39,237 nt of DNA, from positions 1 to 39,237 of the forward strand of contig JAZSOT010000075.1 in assembly GCA_045537065.1 (NCBI GenBank). Direction: 5' to 3'. The translations under genes were made by a program, and so were the position numbers. Positions 8,777 to 15,896 of this stretch are shown one piece after another. The DNA comes from RGIG8709 sp045537065 (GTDB taxonomy: Bacteria; Bacillota; Clostridia; Monoglobales; Monoglobaceae). Position 1 is the first letter of the stretch; every line of letters begins with the position of its first letter. The notes beneath the pieces were generated by a model. The model was not told the DNA's origin, did not search any database, and was given only the letters and a program-made list of their open reading frames with translations.

Positions 8777-9236
8777 TAAAGTAAAATTGTTTCTTGAAGA
8801 TGCATTTTTTATAATTGATGAAAAAATAAAAAACGGCGGAGAGGTAACTTTTTCTCCCAAGGGAGTAAGTATGCTTCCGCTTATAAGACCGGAACTAGAC
8901 AGTGTTGTTCTAAAAAAGGCGGATGGCTCTTTGAAAAAGGGGGATATTGCCTTTTACAGAAGAGATAACGGGAAATTTGTTCTTCACAGGGTTATTGGAG
9001 CTAAAAATGGTATATACCAAATGTGCGGGGATAATCAGGGCTTTGTGGAGAAAGAGGTAGAGGACAGGCTAATTATTGCGGTTGTTAAAGAGGTTATAAG
9101 GAACGGCAGAACAGTTGATTTTAAGAGTCCTCTATATAAGTTTTATTTAAATACCTTGATTTTTAAAAGACTTTGGAAAAGGATTTTTTCAACTTTATAT
9201 ATAAAGGCTGTTTTTAAGAAAATTTTTAATAAGTAA
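8769..9236 (+). CDS. S24/S26-family signal-peptidase-like protein
   Basis: This 155-aa protein carries the S26 serine motif GVSMLPLI (Ser34) and a His-containing second motif VLHRVIG (His73), so it resembles the Ser/His (SipW or ER-type) rather than the Ser/Lys signal peptidases. MCGDN (about 86-90) matches the conserved glycine/aspartate box. It lacks the N-terminal membrane anchor usual for signal peptidases. Instead the C-terminus from about 120 is a basic, hydrophobic, probably amphipathic tail. A role in cleaving a leader from a peptide exported by the next-door ABC transporter is a reasonable inference, not shown. Confidence 0.75.
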   Translation: MSDKVKLFLEDAFFIIDEKIKNGGEVTFSPKGVSMLPLIRPELDSVVLKKADGSLKKGDIAFYRRDNGKFVLHRVIGAKNGIYQMCGDNQGFVEKEVEDRLIIAVVKEVIRNGRTVDFKSPLYKFYLNTLIFKRLWKRIFSTLYIKAVFKKIFNK

Positions 9237-9247
9237 ATAAGAAGGAG

Positions 9248-9289
9248 AGAGGCACAGAAAAGCCGTAAGGCGAAAGAAAATGTGCCTCT
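9248..9289 (+). promoter_or_regulatory. Hairpin between ribosome site and ABC-transporter start
   Basis: A perfect 9-bp inverted repeat (AGAGGCACA 9248-9256, TGTGCCTCT 9281-9289) encloses a short GCC-GTAA-GGC hairpin (9262-9271) whose loop is a GNRA tetraloop. It begins directly after the strong ribosome site AAGGAG (9242-9247) and ends 10 nt before the ATG at 9300. If folded, it would bring the ribosome site to a normal distance from that ATG. Confidence 0.65.
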
Positions 9290-9299
9290 GTTTAATAAG

Positions 9300-10964
9300 A
9301 TGAAGGATAAGAAAACACTTCTATGGATATTTAAAGGCTCGAAGTCGCAGCTGCCTTGTGTTTTTTTTGTTGCGGTGCTTAGGACCATATTAACAGTGCT
9401 TGGGGTTTATTTTGCACTGTCTTCAAAAGGAGTTATTGATGCTGCATCAAGAAAAGACAGGGCAGGACTTATATATGCATCATTGCTTCTTGTGGGGATT
9501 ATCCTTGTACAGCTTATTATCAAGCTTATAGGAAATGCCCTTGAAGAGAGAATAAGAGCAAGAATGGAAATTAATTTTAAGTCAAAGCTTTTTAAATCCA
9601 TTCTTAAAAAGGATTACAGCAAAATCACAGAATATCATAGTGGAGATTTACTGACCAGAATAGGCAGTGATATAAATGTTGTGACAGAGGGTGTAATTTC
9701 ACTTCTTCCTGGGGTTATGGCAACAATTGTAGGACTTGTGTGTGCATTCTTTGGTCTTGTTTCTCTTGACAGTACATTTGCATACATATTCTTAATTGGC
9801 GGACTTGTACTTTTGCTTGTTATAAGTCTTTTGAGACCGCTTTTAAAAAATCTCCATAAGGCTGTTCAGGAGTCTTATTCAAAGGTTCGTTCATTTTTTC
9901 AGGAAACTATCCTTAGCCTTTTAATGGTTAAAGTTTTTTCCATTGAAGATTATATGGGTGAAAAGGGCGATGAACTTCAGGAAACTGTCTATAAGAACAA
10001 AATTAAAAGAAGAAATATAAGTGTGCTAGCTAATACGGGTATGGGCTTTATTTTCAGTTTTGCATCGCTTTTTGCCCTTATAAGATGTTCTGTCAGACTC
10101 TTTTTTGGAACAATAACATTTGGAACATTAACTGCTGTTTTGCAGCTGGTAAACCAGATACAGTACCCCATAGCTTCTCTTTCCTCGGTACTTCCAAGAT
10201 ATTTCAGCATACTTGCATCAGCGGAAAGAATAATTGAGATTGAGGATTTGCCTGATGAGAAGGGTGAAAACGAAAGTTTGACTAAAGAAGATTATGAAAA
10301 ATTATCTCAAATAGTTTTTGATAATATATCTTTTTCCTATGGCAGAGAAGAAGTGCTTGATAAAACAACCTGCTCAATAAATAAGGGTGATTTTATAATT
10401 ATTTCGGGAATATCTGGAATAGGAAAAAGCACTTTAATGAAACTGCTCCTCGGGGTTATATATCCCCAGGAGGGTGAAATATATCTATCTATGAAAAATG
10501 GAGAAAAAGTCTTTGTTGGAAAACATATCAGGAATCTTTTCTCGTATGTTCCTCAGGGAAATCTTCTGCTCAGCGGAACCATAAGAGAGTCAGTTTCAGT
10601 TGTGACACCTGATGCAACAGATGAAGAAATTATAGAGGCGTCAAAGGTTGCCTGTGCCTATGATTTTATAAAGGAACTGCCCGATGGATTAAACACTATT
10701 ATCGGAGAAAAAGGTGCAGGACTTTCGGAGGGTCAGGTTCAGCGTCTTGCAATAACAAGAGCTATTCTTTCTTCTGCTCCCATAATTTTGCTTGACGAGG
10801 CAACATCAGCCCTTGATGAGGAAACAGAAGAAAAACTACTTTATAATATTAAACAGCTTAAAAATAAAACATGTGTTTTAATCTCACATAAAAAAGCTGC
10901 ATATTCTGTATGTAATAAGGAATTTAAAGTTGAAAATAAAAAAATTGTGGTAAATAATATTTAG
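9300..10964 (+). CDS. ABC transporter, fused permease and ATPase (exporter type)
   Basis: The protein is 554 aa from the ATG at 9300 (a GTG at 9282, inside the hairpin stem, would add six residues). The N-terminal half has about six membrane segments of the type-I exporter fold. The C-terminal half is an ATPase with Walker A GISGIGKST (about 370-378), Q-loop YVPQGN, signature LSEGQVQR (about 476), Walker B IILLDEATSALD and switch His in LISHKK. No C39 peptidase domain is fused to it, so any leader removal would need a separate enzyme, perhaps the S26-like protein upstream. It ends at a strong terminator. The substrate is unknown; context suggests a peptide. Confidence 0.9.
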   Translation: MKDKKTLLWIFKGSKSQLPCVFFVAVLRTILTVLGVYFALSSKGVIDAASRKDRAGLIYASLLLVGIILVQLIIKLIGNALEERIRARMEINFKSKLFKSILKKDYSKITEYHSGDLLTRIGSDINVVTEGVISLLPGVMATIVGLVCAFFGLVSLDSTFAYIFLIGGLVLLLVISLLRPLLKNLHKAVQESYSKVRSFFQETILSLLMVKVFSIEDYMGEKGDELQETVYKNKIKRRNISVLANTGMGFIFSFASLFALIRCSVRLFFGTITFGTLTAVLQLVNQIQYPIASLSSVLPRYFSILASAERIIEIEDLPDEKGENESLTKEDYEKLSQIVFDNISFSYGREEVLDKTTCSINKGDFIIISGISGIGKSTLMKLLLGVIYPQEGEIYLSMKNGEKVFVGKHIRNLFSYVPQGNLLLSGTIRESVSVVTPDATDEEIIEASKVACAYDFIKELPDGLNTIIGEKGAGLSEGQVQRLAITRAILSSAPIILLDEATSALDEETEEKLLYNIKQLKNKTCVLISHKKAAYSVCNKEFKVENKKIVVNNI

Positions 10965-10968
10965 AAAA

Positions 10969-10999
10969 AAACCTGCAAGAAAAACTTGCAGGTTTTTTT
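10969..10999 (+). terminator. Rho-independent terminator of the ABC operon
   Basis: An 11-bp perfect stem (10969-10979 with 10985-10995), AAAAA loop and a run of seven T to 10999. An A-tract on the left makes it likely to work in both directions. Confidence 0.9.
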
Positions 11000-11015
11000 A
11001 CTGGTGCGCCCGAAG
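10993..11015. repeat. Duplicate of tRNA-Leu 3' end (copy 1)
   Basis: These 23 bases are identical to 11159-11181, which span the terminator T-tract and the last 14 nt of tRNA-Leu plus flanking bases. The copies are 166 bp apart. Each is preceded by an A-tract and a terminator hairpin with the same A-rich loop but a different stem sequence. Confidence 0.85.
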
Positions 11016-11026
11016 CCGGAGCGATA

Positions 11027-11053
11027 GCAAAACAATCCGGTGAATTGTTTTGC
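11027..11053. repeat. 10-bp perfect inverted repeat
   Basis: GCAAAACAAT (11027-11036) and ATTGTTTTGC (11044-11053) around a 7-nt loop. It lies in the non-coding segment between the two copies of the tRNA-Leu 3' end. There is no T-tract, so it is not a classical terminator. The rest of the segment to about 11120 shows no gene. Confidence 0.7.
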
Positions 11054-11132
11054 AGCGAAGGGTCTCTTCCAAAGAATACGAGCCGAGGGCGAAGTATGAT
11101 TTGTAACGAAAGAAAGAGATATATAAATAAAA

Positions 11133-11165
11133 AAGCCTATAAGAAAAATCTTATAGACTTTTTTT
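11133..11165 (-). terminator. Terminator of tRNA-Leu (bidirectional)
   Basis: An 11-bp stem (11133-11143 with 11150-11160, one C-A mismatch) around AAAAAT, with an A-tract on the left that becomes the T-tract for the minus-strand tRNA transcript, and T residues on the right. Confidence 0.75.
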
Positions 11166-11167
11166 AC

Positions 11168-11251
11168 TGGTGCGCCCGAAGAGACTTGAACTCCCACGTC
11201 ATTGACACTAGATCCTAAGTCTAGCGCGTCTGCCAATTCCGCCACGGGCGC
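11168..11251 (-). tRNA. tRNA-Leu (anticodon UAG)
   Basis: The 84-nt class II tRNA reads on the minus strand from GCGCCCG (5' acceptor strand, 11251-11245) to CGGGCGC-A-CCA (3' end, CCA encoded). The anticodon stem CTAGA/TCTAG encloses the loop CTTAGGA, giving anticodon UAG for CUA/CUN leucine codons. A long variable arm and the TTCAAGTC T-loop are present. The discriminator base is A. A strong promoter lies just upstream. Confidence 0.97.
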
Positions 11252-11282
11252 ATATGCGTTAGTTTTGTAACCAACGAATAAG

Positions 11283-11311
11283 ATTATATATTAAATTTCC
11301 TGAATTGTCAA
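11283..11311 (-). promoter_or_regulatory. Promoter of tRNA-Leu
   Basis: On the minus strand TTGACA (11311-11306), 17 bp, TATAAT (11288-11283). Both boxes are perfect matches, as expected for a stable RNA gene, and lie about 30 bp before the mature 5' end. Confidence 0.92.
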
Positions 11312-11381
11312 GCTTTTTTACAAAAATATTTTAAATCTGTGATTAAAAGAAATTTTGTGGAACAATTAATAATAGTAGATA

Positions 11382-11410
11382 TTGACTTTTGAAAACTACC
11401 GTGTTAATAT
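11382..11410 (+). promoter_or_regulatory. Promoter of trkA-trkH
   Basis: TTGACT (11382-11387), 17 bp, TAATAT (11405-11410), followed by the ribosome site AAGGGAGA (11436-11443) and the ATG at 11450. Confidence 0.7.
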
Positions 11411-11449
11411 ATGTCTATAAATATCACTACTTATTAAGGGAGATATAAT

Positions 11450-12823
11450 ATGAACATTATTATTGTTGGTTGCGGCAAAATCGGACAGACTCTTGCCGAG
11501 GAATTAATATACGAAGAGGATATTAATATAACCGTAATTGATATAAAAAGCAATGTTATAAATGATATAACAGGAAATATAGATGTTATGGGTTTTGTGG
11601 GAAACGGAGCGAGCATTGATACCCTTATGCAGGCAGGTATAAAGGACACAGATATTCTGATAGCGGTTACAGGCTCTGATGAACTCAATCTCTTAACCTG
11701 TCTTATAGCAAAGAAAATGGGTAATTGCCAGACCATTGCAAGAGTGAGAAAACCTGAATACAGTAAAGAGTTACACCTTTTTAAAGAGGATTTGGGTCTT
11801 GCGATGATAATAAATCCTGAGCAAACAGCAGCAAGTGAAATTGCAAGGGCTTTAAGATTTCCGTCTGCCATACAGATAGATACATTTGCAAAGGGCAGAA
11901 TAGAAATATTAAAATTTAAAATTCCGCTTGGCTCAGTGCTTGACGGACTGAAAATTGCCGATATGTCCCAGAAAATTGATTCGGATGTTTTAGTATGTGG
12001 TGTTGAAAGAGATAACGAGGTTTATATTCCAGGCGGTGATTTTGTGTTAAAGTCGGGAGATTTTATAAGCATAGTATCTGGCTCAAACCATAGTAACGGT
12101 TCAGATTTCTTTAAAAAAATAAATGTGAATACAAACAGTGTTAAGGACTCAATAATTGTTGGGGGAGGAGCAACAGCTTTTTATCTTGCAAAGAGACTTT
12201 TAGATACTGGTATAAAAGTTAAGATAATTGAGCAAAAGCCAGAAAGATGTGCCGAGCTTTGCGACCTTTTGCCAAAGGCAACAATCATAAATGCTGATGG
12301 CACAGACAACAGAGTTTTGCTTGAAGAGGGAATAGATAGGGCAGAAAGTTTTGTTGCACTTACAAATATTGATGAAGAAAATATTCTTCTTTCTCTGTTT
12401 GCAAAAACAAAGACAGACGGAAAGCTTGTTACCAAAATAAATAGAATAGCTTATGATAATGTTATAGAAAATCTTGATTTGGACACAACAATATATCCAA
12501 AGTATATCACGGCTGAATATATAGTTCGTTTTGTGAGAGCAAAAAACAACTCCATAAGCAGTGAAATAGAAACCCTTCACCATATCTTAGACGGAAAGGC
12601 GGAGGCTCTTGAATTTAAAATAAAGGAAAATTCACCGATTATAGGAACAACTTTGGAGGAGCTTCCTATAAAGAAAAACACTCTTATTGCGTGTGTTGTT
12701 AGAGGTAGAGAGTTTATATCTCCCCGAGGCAAAGATGAAATTATGGCTGGGGATAAGGTTATAGTTGTTACAACAAACACAGGATACAGAGAAATAAATG
12801 ATATTCTTGAGAAAAAGAAATAA
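11450..12823 (+). CDS. trkA: Trk potassium uptake regulatory subunit TrkA
   Basis: This 457-aa cytoplasmic protein has two tandem RCK units. The first Rossmann domain starts IIIVGCGKIGQTLAEEL (about 1-120) and the second IIVGGGATAFYLAKRL (about 228-345). Each is followed by a TrkA-C domain (about 140-215 and 375-457). The nucleotide-binding glycines and the acidic residue at the end of the second strand (TVID, KIIE) are present in both. The two-unit layout is that of TrkA rather than single-unit KtrA. It gates the TrkH channel encoded 17 bp downstream. Confidence 0.95.
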   Translation: MNIIIVGCGKIGQTLAEELIYEEDINITVIDIKSNVINDITGNIDVMGFVGNGASIDTLMQAGIKDTDILIAVTGSDELNLLTCLIAKKMGNCQTIARVRKPEYSKELHLFKEDLGLAMIINPEQTAASEIARALRFPSAIQIDTFAKGRIEILKFKIPLGSVLDGLKIADMSQKIDSDVLVCGVERDNEVYIPGGDFVLKSGDFISIVSGSNHSNGSDFFKKINVNTNSVKDSIIVGGGATAFYLAKRLLDTGIKVKIIEQKPERCAELCDLLPKATIINADGTDNRVLLEEGIDRAESFVALTNIDEENILLSLFAKTKTDGKLVTKINRIAYDNVIENLDLDTTIYPKYITAEYIVRFVRAKNNSISSEIETLHHILDGKAEALEFKIKENSPIIGTTLEELPIKKNTLIACVVRGREFISPRGKDEIMAGDKVIVVTTNTGYREINDILEKKK

Positions 12824-12840
12824 ACAAAAGGAAGACTTAT

Positions 12841-14280
12841 ATGAATTATAGAGTTATATTTAATGTGCTTGGTTGGGTTCTTAATATTGAGGCAGTGTGT
12901 CTGCTTTTGCCTCTTATTTGTGCGGTTGTTTATTCAGAACCTGAATGGCAGGCTTTTGCAATTTGTATTGTATTGTGCCTGTTTGTAGGTGCACTTTTAA
13001 GCTTTAAATTACCCAAAAATAAGTCAATATATGCACGAGAGGGTTTTGTGATTGTTGCACTAAGCTGGATTGTTATGAGTATTTTAGGTTCGTTGCCGTT
13101 TATACTTTCAGGTTCAATCAGAAGCTTTCATATGGCTTTTTTTGAAACGGTTTCAGGTTTTACGACAACGGGGGCATCTGTTATTGCCGATGTAGAGGCT
13201 TTGCCAAAGTCTATTCTTATGTGGAGAAGTTTTACCCATTGGATAGGCGGTATGGGTGTTTTGGTCTTCCTCGTAGCACTTCTGCCTCTTTCGGGCGGAA
13301 ATAATATGCATCTTATAAAGGCAGAAAGCCCAGGCCCTGCTGTCAGCAAGCTTGTTCCAAAGGTAAGGTCAACTGCAAAAATTTTATATACACTTTATAT
13401 TGTGTTGACAGTTTTAGAAATTGTTTTTCTTTTATTTGGGAAAATGAGTTTATTTGATGCTATTACAACTGCTTTTGGAACTGCAGGAACAGGCGGATTT
13501 GGAATAAAAAACGCGAGTATCGGAGAATATTCCCCCTATATACAAAATGTTGTTACGGTATTTATGATAATATTCGGAGTGGATTTCTCATTCTATTATC
13601 TTTTGGCGGTAATGCATGATTTTAAATCTGCATTCAAGATGGAAGAGGTGCGAGCGTATTTTATTATTATAGCGGTTGCTATAGGACTTATATGTATAAA
13701 TTCGGCAGACAGATTTTTAAATATAGCTGAAAACATAAGACATTCTGCCTTTCAGGTTGCATCTGTTATAACAACGACAGGATATAGCACAACAGATTTT
13801 AACACATGGCCTGAATTTTCAAAAATGATACTACTTCTCCTTATGTTTTTCGGTGCTTGTGCAGGAAGTACAGGTGGCGGTATCAAGGTTTCAAGAATAA
13901 TCATTCTTGCAAAAAGTCTTGTAAAGGAAATAAAAATAGCTGCTCATCCAAGAACGGTTCATAAGATAACTCTTAATAAAAAGCCTATTGAACACGAAAC
14001 TGTCCGTTCAGTCAATACTTTTATGGTTGCATATGTTATTATTTATGCAGTGTCAGTTCTTTTGATAAGCTTTGACAATCTTGATTTCACTACGAATTTT
14101 ACGGCGGTTCTTGCAACACTGAATAATATCGGACCAGGACTTTCTAAGGTGGGCCCCACAGAGAATTTCTCAATTTTTTCTCCTTTTTCAACCTTGGTTT
14201 TAACTTTTGATATGCTAGTTGGAAGACTTGAAATATTTCCGATGCTTGTGCTTTTTTCACCTTATGCATGGAAGAAATAA
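12841..14280 (+). CDS. trkH: Trk potassium uptake membrane subunit TrkH
   Basis: A 479-aa integral membrane protein with about ten membrane segments and the four pore-loop filters of the Trk/Ktr family: TTTGASV (about 108), GTAGTGGFG (about 216), TTTGYSTTDF (about 315) and NNIGPGLSKVG (about 430). The glycine central to each filter is present. The motif GACAGSTGGGIKVSR before the last third is typical of TrkH. It forms the potassium-conducting channel and is regulated by TrkA, encoded directly upstream in the same operon. It ends at a strong bidirectional hairpin. Confidence 0.95.
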   Translation: MNYRVIFNVLGWVLNIEAVCLLLPLICAVVYSEPEWQAFAICIVLCLFVGALLSFKLPKNKSIYAREGFVIVALSWIVMSILGSLPFILSGSIRSFHMAFFETVSGFTTTGASVIADVEALPKSILMWRSFTHWIGGMGVLVFLVALLPLSGGNNMHLIKAESPGPAVSKLVPKVRSTAKILYTLYIVLTVLEIVFLLFGKMSLFDAITTAFGTAGTGGFGIKNASIGEYSPYIQNVVTVFMIIFGVDFSFYYLLAVMHDFKSAFKMEEVRAYFIIIAVAIGLICINSADRFLNIAENIRHSAFQVASVITTTGYSTTDFNTWPEFSKMILLLLMFFGACAGSTGGGIKVSRIIILAKSLVKEIKIAAHPRTVHKITLNKKPIEHETVRSVNTFMVAYVIIYAVSVLLISFDNLDFTTNFTAVLATLNNIGPGLSKVGPTENFSIFSPFSTLVLTFDMLVGRLEIFPMLVLFSPYAWKK

Positions 14281-14281
14281 A

Positions 14282-14314
14282 AAACGGTTGCCCTTGGCAA
14301 CCGTTTAATTTTTT
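14282..14314. terminator. Convergent terminator between trkH and hpf
   Basis: An 11-bp perfect stem (AAACGGTTGCC 14282-14292, GGCAACCGTTT 14296-14306) with a 3-nt loop and a following T-rich run, with A residues on the left side. It can serve both converging genes. Confidence 0.9.
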
Positions 14315-14316
14315 AT

Positions 14317-14853
14317 CTATTCAGTTTCAATTAAGCCATAGTTACCGTCTTTTCTGCGGTAAACAATACTTGTTCCTAATGATTCGGGATTTGTAAAAAT
14401 AAAGAAATCGTGTCCTAACATATTCATTTGAAGAACAGCCTCTTCGGCACTCATAGGCTTTGAGGAAAATTGCTTGTGTTTAATAATACTAAATTCTTCA
14501 GGACTTTCTTCTGCTTCGATTTCCAAATCGGTAATCGGTTCGTAATTTTCAAAACCGCCCTCTTTAATTCTTTTTGCAAGCTTTGTTTTATTTTTGCGGA
14601 TTTGTCTGTCAAGGTTTGATAAACATTCGTCTGCCGCATCCATTAAATCAAGTGCACTTGCCTCAGCTCGGAGAAGAAATCCCTTGTAAAGAATGGTAAG
14701 CTCAATTGTAATAAATTTTTTAAGCTGTGATATAACGATTTTGCATTCGTTTTCCCCTTCAAAAAACTTTTCAATTTTTGAAATCTTTTTGAGCAGTTGT
14801 TCTTTTCTGTTGTCAGAAAGTTCAATTTTTTTGCATATAAGGTTGTATTTCAT
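14317..14853 (-). CDS. hpf: Ribosome hibernation promoting factor, long form
   Basis: The protein is 178 aa. The N-terminal domain (1-about 100: DNRKEQLLKKISKIEKFF, then the beta strands ending DLMDAADECLSNLDRQIRK) is the ribosome-binding domain. A linker leads to the C-terminal dimerisation domain (about 120-178: IIKHKQFSSKPMSAEEAVLQMNMLGHDFFIF). The long form pairs 70S ribosomes into inactive 100S dimers in resting cells. GGGGGTG precedes the ATG by about 6 bp. A perfect-spacing promoter lies about 80 bp upstream, so the mRNA has a leader of roughly 70 nt. Confidence 0.95.
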   Translation of the reverse strand: MKYNLICKKIELSDNRKEQLLKKISKIEKFFEGENECKIVISQLKKFITIELTILYKGFLLRAEASALDLMDAADECLSNLDRQIRKNKTKLAKRIKEGGFENYEPITDLEIEAEESPEEFSIIKHKQFSSKPMSAEEAVLQMNMLGHDFFIFTNPESLGTSIVYRRKDGNYGLIETE

Positions 14854-14930
14854 ACTGGCACCCCCAAAAAAGTAGTTTTTTGTTAAATTTTAATAAATAA
14901 GAAAGTAGAACTTCCTCTCCTCCTATTAGT

Positions 14931-14959
14931 ATTATACAACAAATGTAAAAGAATTTCAA
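14931..14959 (-). promoter_or_regulatory. Promoter of hpf
   Basis: On the minus strand TTGAAA (14959-14954), 17 bp, TATAAT (14936-14931). The leader that follows contains a GGAGGAGAGG stretch with no start codon near it, and a small 7-bp hairpin (CAAAAAA/TTTTTTG) immediately before the real ribosome site. Confidence 0.85.
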
Positions 14960-14987
14960 GTGTTTTTATTTAGTTGATTTATATATT

Positions 14988-15365
14988 TTAAAATTTAACG
15001 GGTCTGTATATAAGATGCAGGAAGTTTCCGTCAGGGTCTTCAAAGAACATAAGTCCATTTCCGTCTTCGTTAATGGTGGCATCTGTCAATATTTTTGCAC
15101 CGCTGTCCATAACCTTTTTAACTGCCTCATCAAAGTTATCAACGCTGATTGCAATGTGGCGAAGCCCTTTTGTTTCTCTTGTGTATTCACTGCCGTCTTC
15201 CTTTGCAGTGCAGAATTCAATCATTGCACCATCATCAGCTTTTACAAAATAAGCCTTGTTTTTTTCGTCAGCATAAACCTGTTTCCAACCGAAAAGCTTT
15301 ATGTACCAATCTTTAAGCGCCTCTGAATCTTTTGAAAATATTCCAATGTGTTCTATTCCTATCAT
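14988..15365 (-). CDS. VOC-superfamily (glyoxalase/bleomycin-resistance fold) protein
   Basis: The protein is 125 aa from the ATG at 15365; the longer TTG start at 15380 would place the GGAGG ribosome site inside the gene. It starts IGIEHIGIFSKDSEALKDWYIKLFGW, the first beta-alpha-beta module of the vicinal oxygen chelate fold. The second module is GLRHIAISVDNFDEAVKKV and ends FFEDPDGNFLHLIY. His6 of EHIG, the His of GLRHIAI and the Glu of AMIEF are candidate metal ligands. Substrate cannot be assigned: such proteins include methylmalonyl-CoA epimerases, glyoxalases and resistance proteins. Confidence 0.85.
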   Translation of the reverse strand: MIGIEHIGIFSKDSEALKDWYIKLFGWKQVYADEKNKAYFVKADDGAMIEFCTAKEDGSEYTRETKGLRHIAISVDNFDEAVKKVMDSGAKILTDATINEDGNGLMFFEDPDGNFLHLIYRPVKF

Positions 15366-15391
15366 TTTATTATCCTCCAAGTTTTTCTTTT

Positions 15392-15420
15392 ATTATATCA
15401 AAAAAATTGTCCAAAATCAA
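15392..15420 (-). promoter_or_regulatory. Promoter of the VOC-family gene
   Basis: On the minus strand TTGATT (15420-15415), 17 bp, TATAAT (15397-15392), about 27 bp before the start codon. Confidence 0.75.
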
Positions 15421-15436
15421 TACTTGAAAAAATATA

Positions 15437-15468
15437 GGTTGTCCGTTTTATCGGACAACCATTTTTTT
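15437..15468. terminator. Orphan hairpin with T-tract in a divergent gap
   Basis: A 9-bp perfect stem GGTTGTCCG (15437-15445) / CGGACAACC (15452-15460), 6-nt loop, then seven T. It has the form of a terminator, but there is no rightward gene upstream of it. A TATAAT at 15468-15473 directly follows, so it may instead be an operator or leader element of the small gene at 15507. Confidence 0.5.
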
Positions 15469-15506
15469 ATAATTAAGATGTAAACCAAATAAAAGGGGAT
15501 GTAAAT

Positions 15507-15776
15507 ATGAAAGTATTAAGAAAAATTTCAGATTTAGTAAAAATTATTGGCATAATTATTTTAATAGGAACAGCGGGGGCAAGTGACCTTGGGGATATGG
15601 GAGTTGGGGACACTATAAGCTACATTTTTCTGAGCTTTTCCATAATATCTTTTGGCGGGGTGTTAGGGGAGCTTTCAAAATTGAAAATCAGGAGGATAAG
15701 ACATTCCGAGGGGTGTAAAATAAAGAAATTTCCAAAGAGAGAAGATGCTGTGTTTCAGTATAAAAAGGCAATGTAG
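15507..15776 (+). CDS. Small membrane protein, unknown function
   Basis: An 89-aa protein with AAAAGGGGA ribosome site about 8 bp before the ATG. Two hydrophobic segments (about 12-30, LVKIIGIIILIGTAG, and about 38-55, ISYIFLSFSIISFGGVL) are joined by a short acidic loop. A strongly basic tail (KLKIRRIRHSEGCKIKKFPKR) follows that should stay in the cytoplasm. I do not recognise a family. It stands alone between a divergent VOC gene and recA, and codon use is like its neighbours. Confidence 0.65.
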   Translation: MKVLRKISDLVKIIGIIILIGTAGASDLGDMGVGDTISYIFLSFSIISFGGVLGELSKLKIRRIRHSEGCKIKKFPKREDAVFQYKKAM

Positions 15777-15804
15777 AGATGAGCTTAATTAGTGAAAATT
15801 TTAC

Positions 15805-15832
15805 TTGACATAAACTTAAAGTTTGCTATACT
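15805..15832 (+). promoter_or_regulatory. Promoter of recA
   Basis: TTGACA (15805-15810), 16 bp, TATACT (15827-15832). The ribosome site AAAGGATGG (15879-15887) precedes the ATG at 15897. I see no LexA-type GAAC-N4-GTTC box between promoter and gene. Confidence 0.8.
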
Positions 15833-15896
15833 ATTATTAAGGAAATAAATTATTTTTAATGAAAAGTTAACATTTTGCAAAGGATGGTTAAATATA

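Noticed and set aside
8341..8805. 154-aa minus-strand frame opposite the HprK/PqqD genes
   Set aside because: Ser-rich antisense shadow; the plus-strand genes here have clear motifs and ribosome sites.
9300..10964. Reading the ABC protein as a peptidase-containing bacteriocin exporter
   Set aside because: There is no N-terminal C39 peptidase domain; the protein starts directly with the membrane domain.
10961..11245. 94-aa minus-strand reading frame beginning MAELADALDLGSS
   Set aside because: It is a translation through tRNA-Leu and its flanking repeats; this start is a well-known false protein over tRNA-Leu genes.
12200..12583. 127-aa minus-strand frame inside trkA
   Set aside because: Antisense shadow with no recognisable pattern; trkA is intact on the other strand.
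15777..15896. SOS (LexA) box before recA
   Set aside because: I looked for GAAC-N4-GTTC type sites and found none; only a near-palindromic AAACTTAAAGTTT lies in the promoter spacer.
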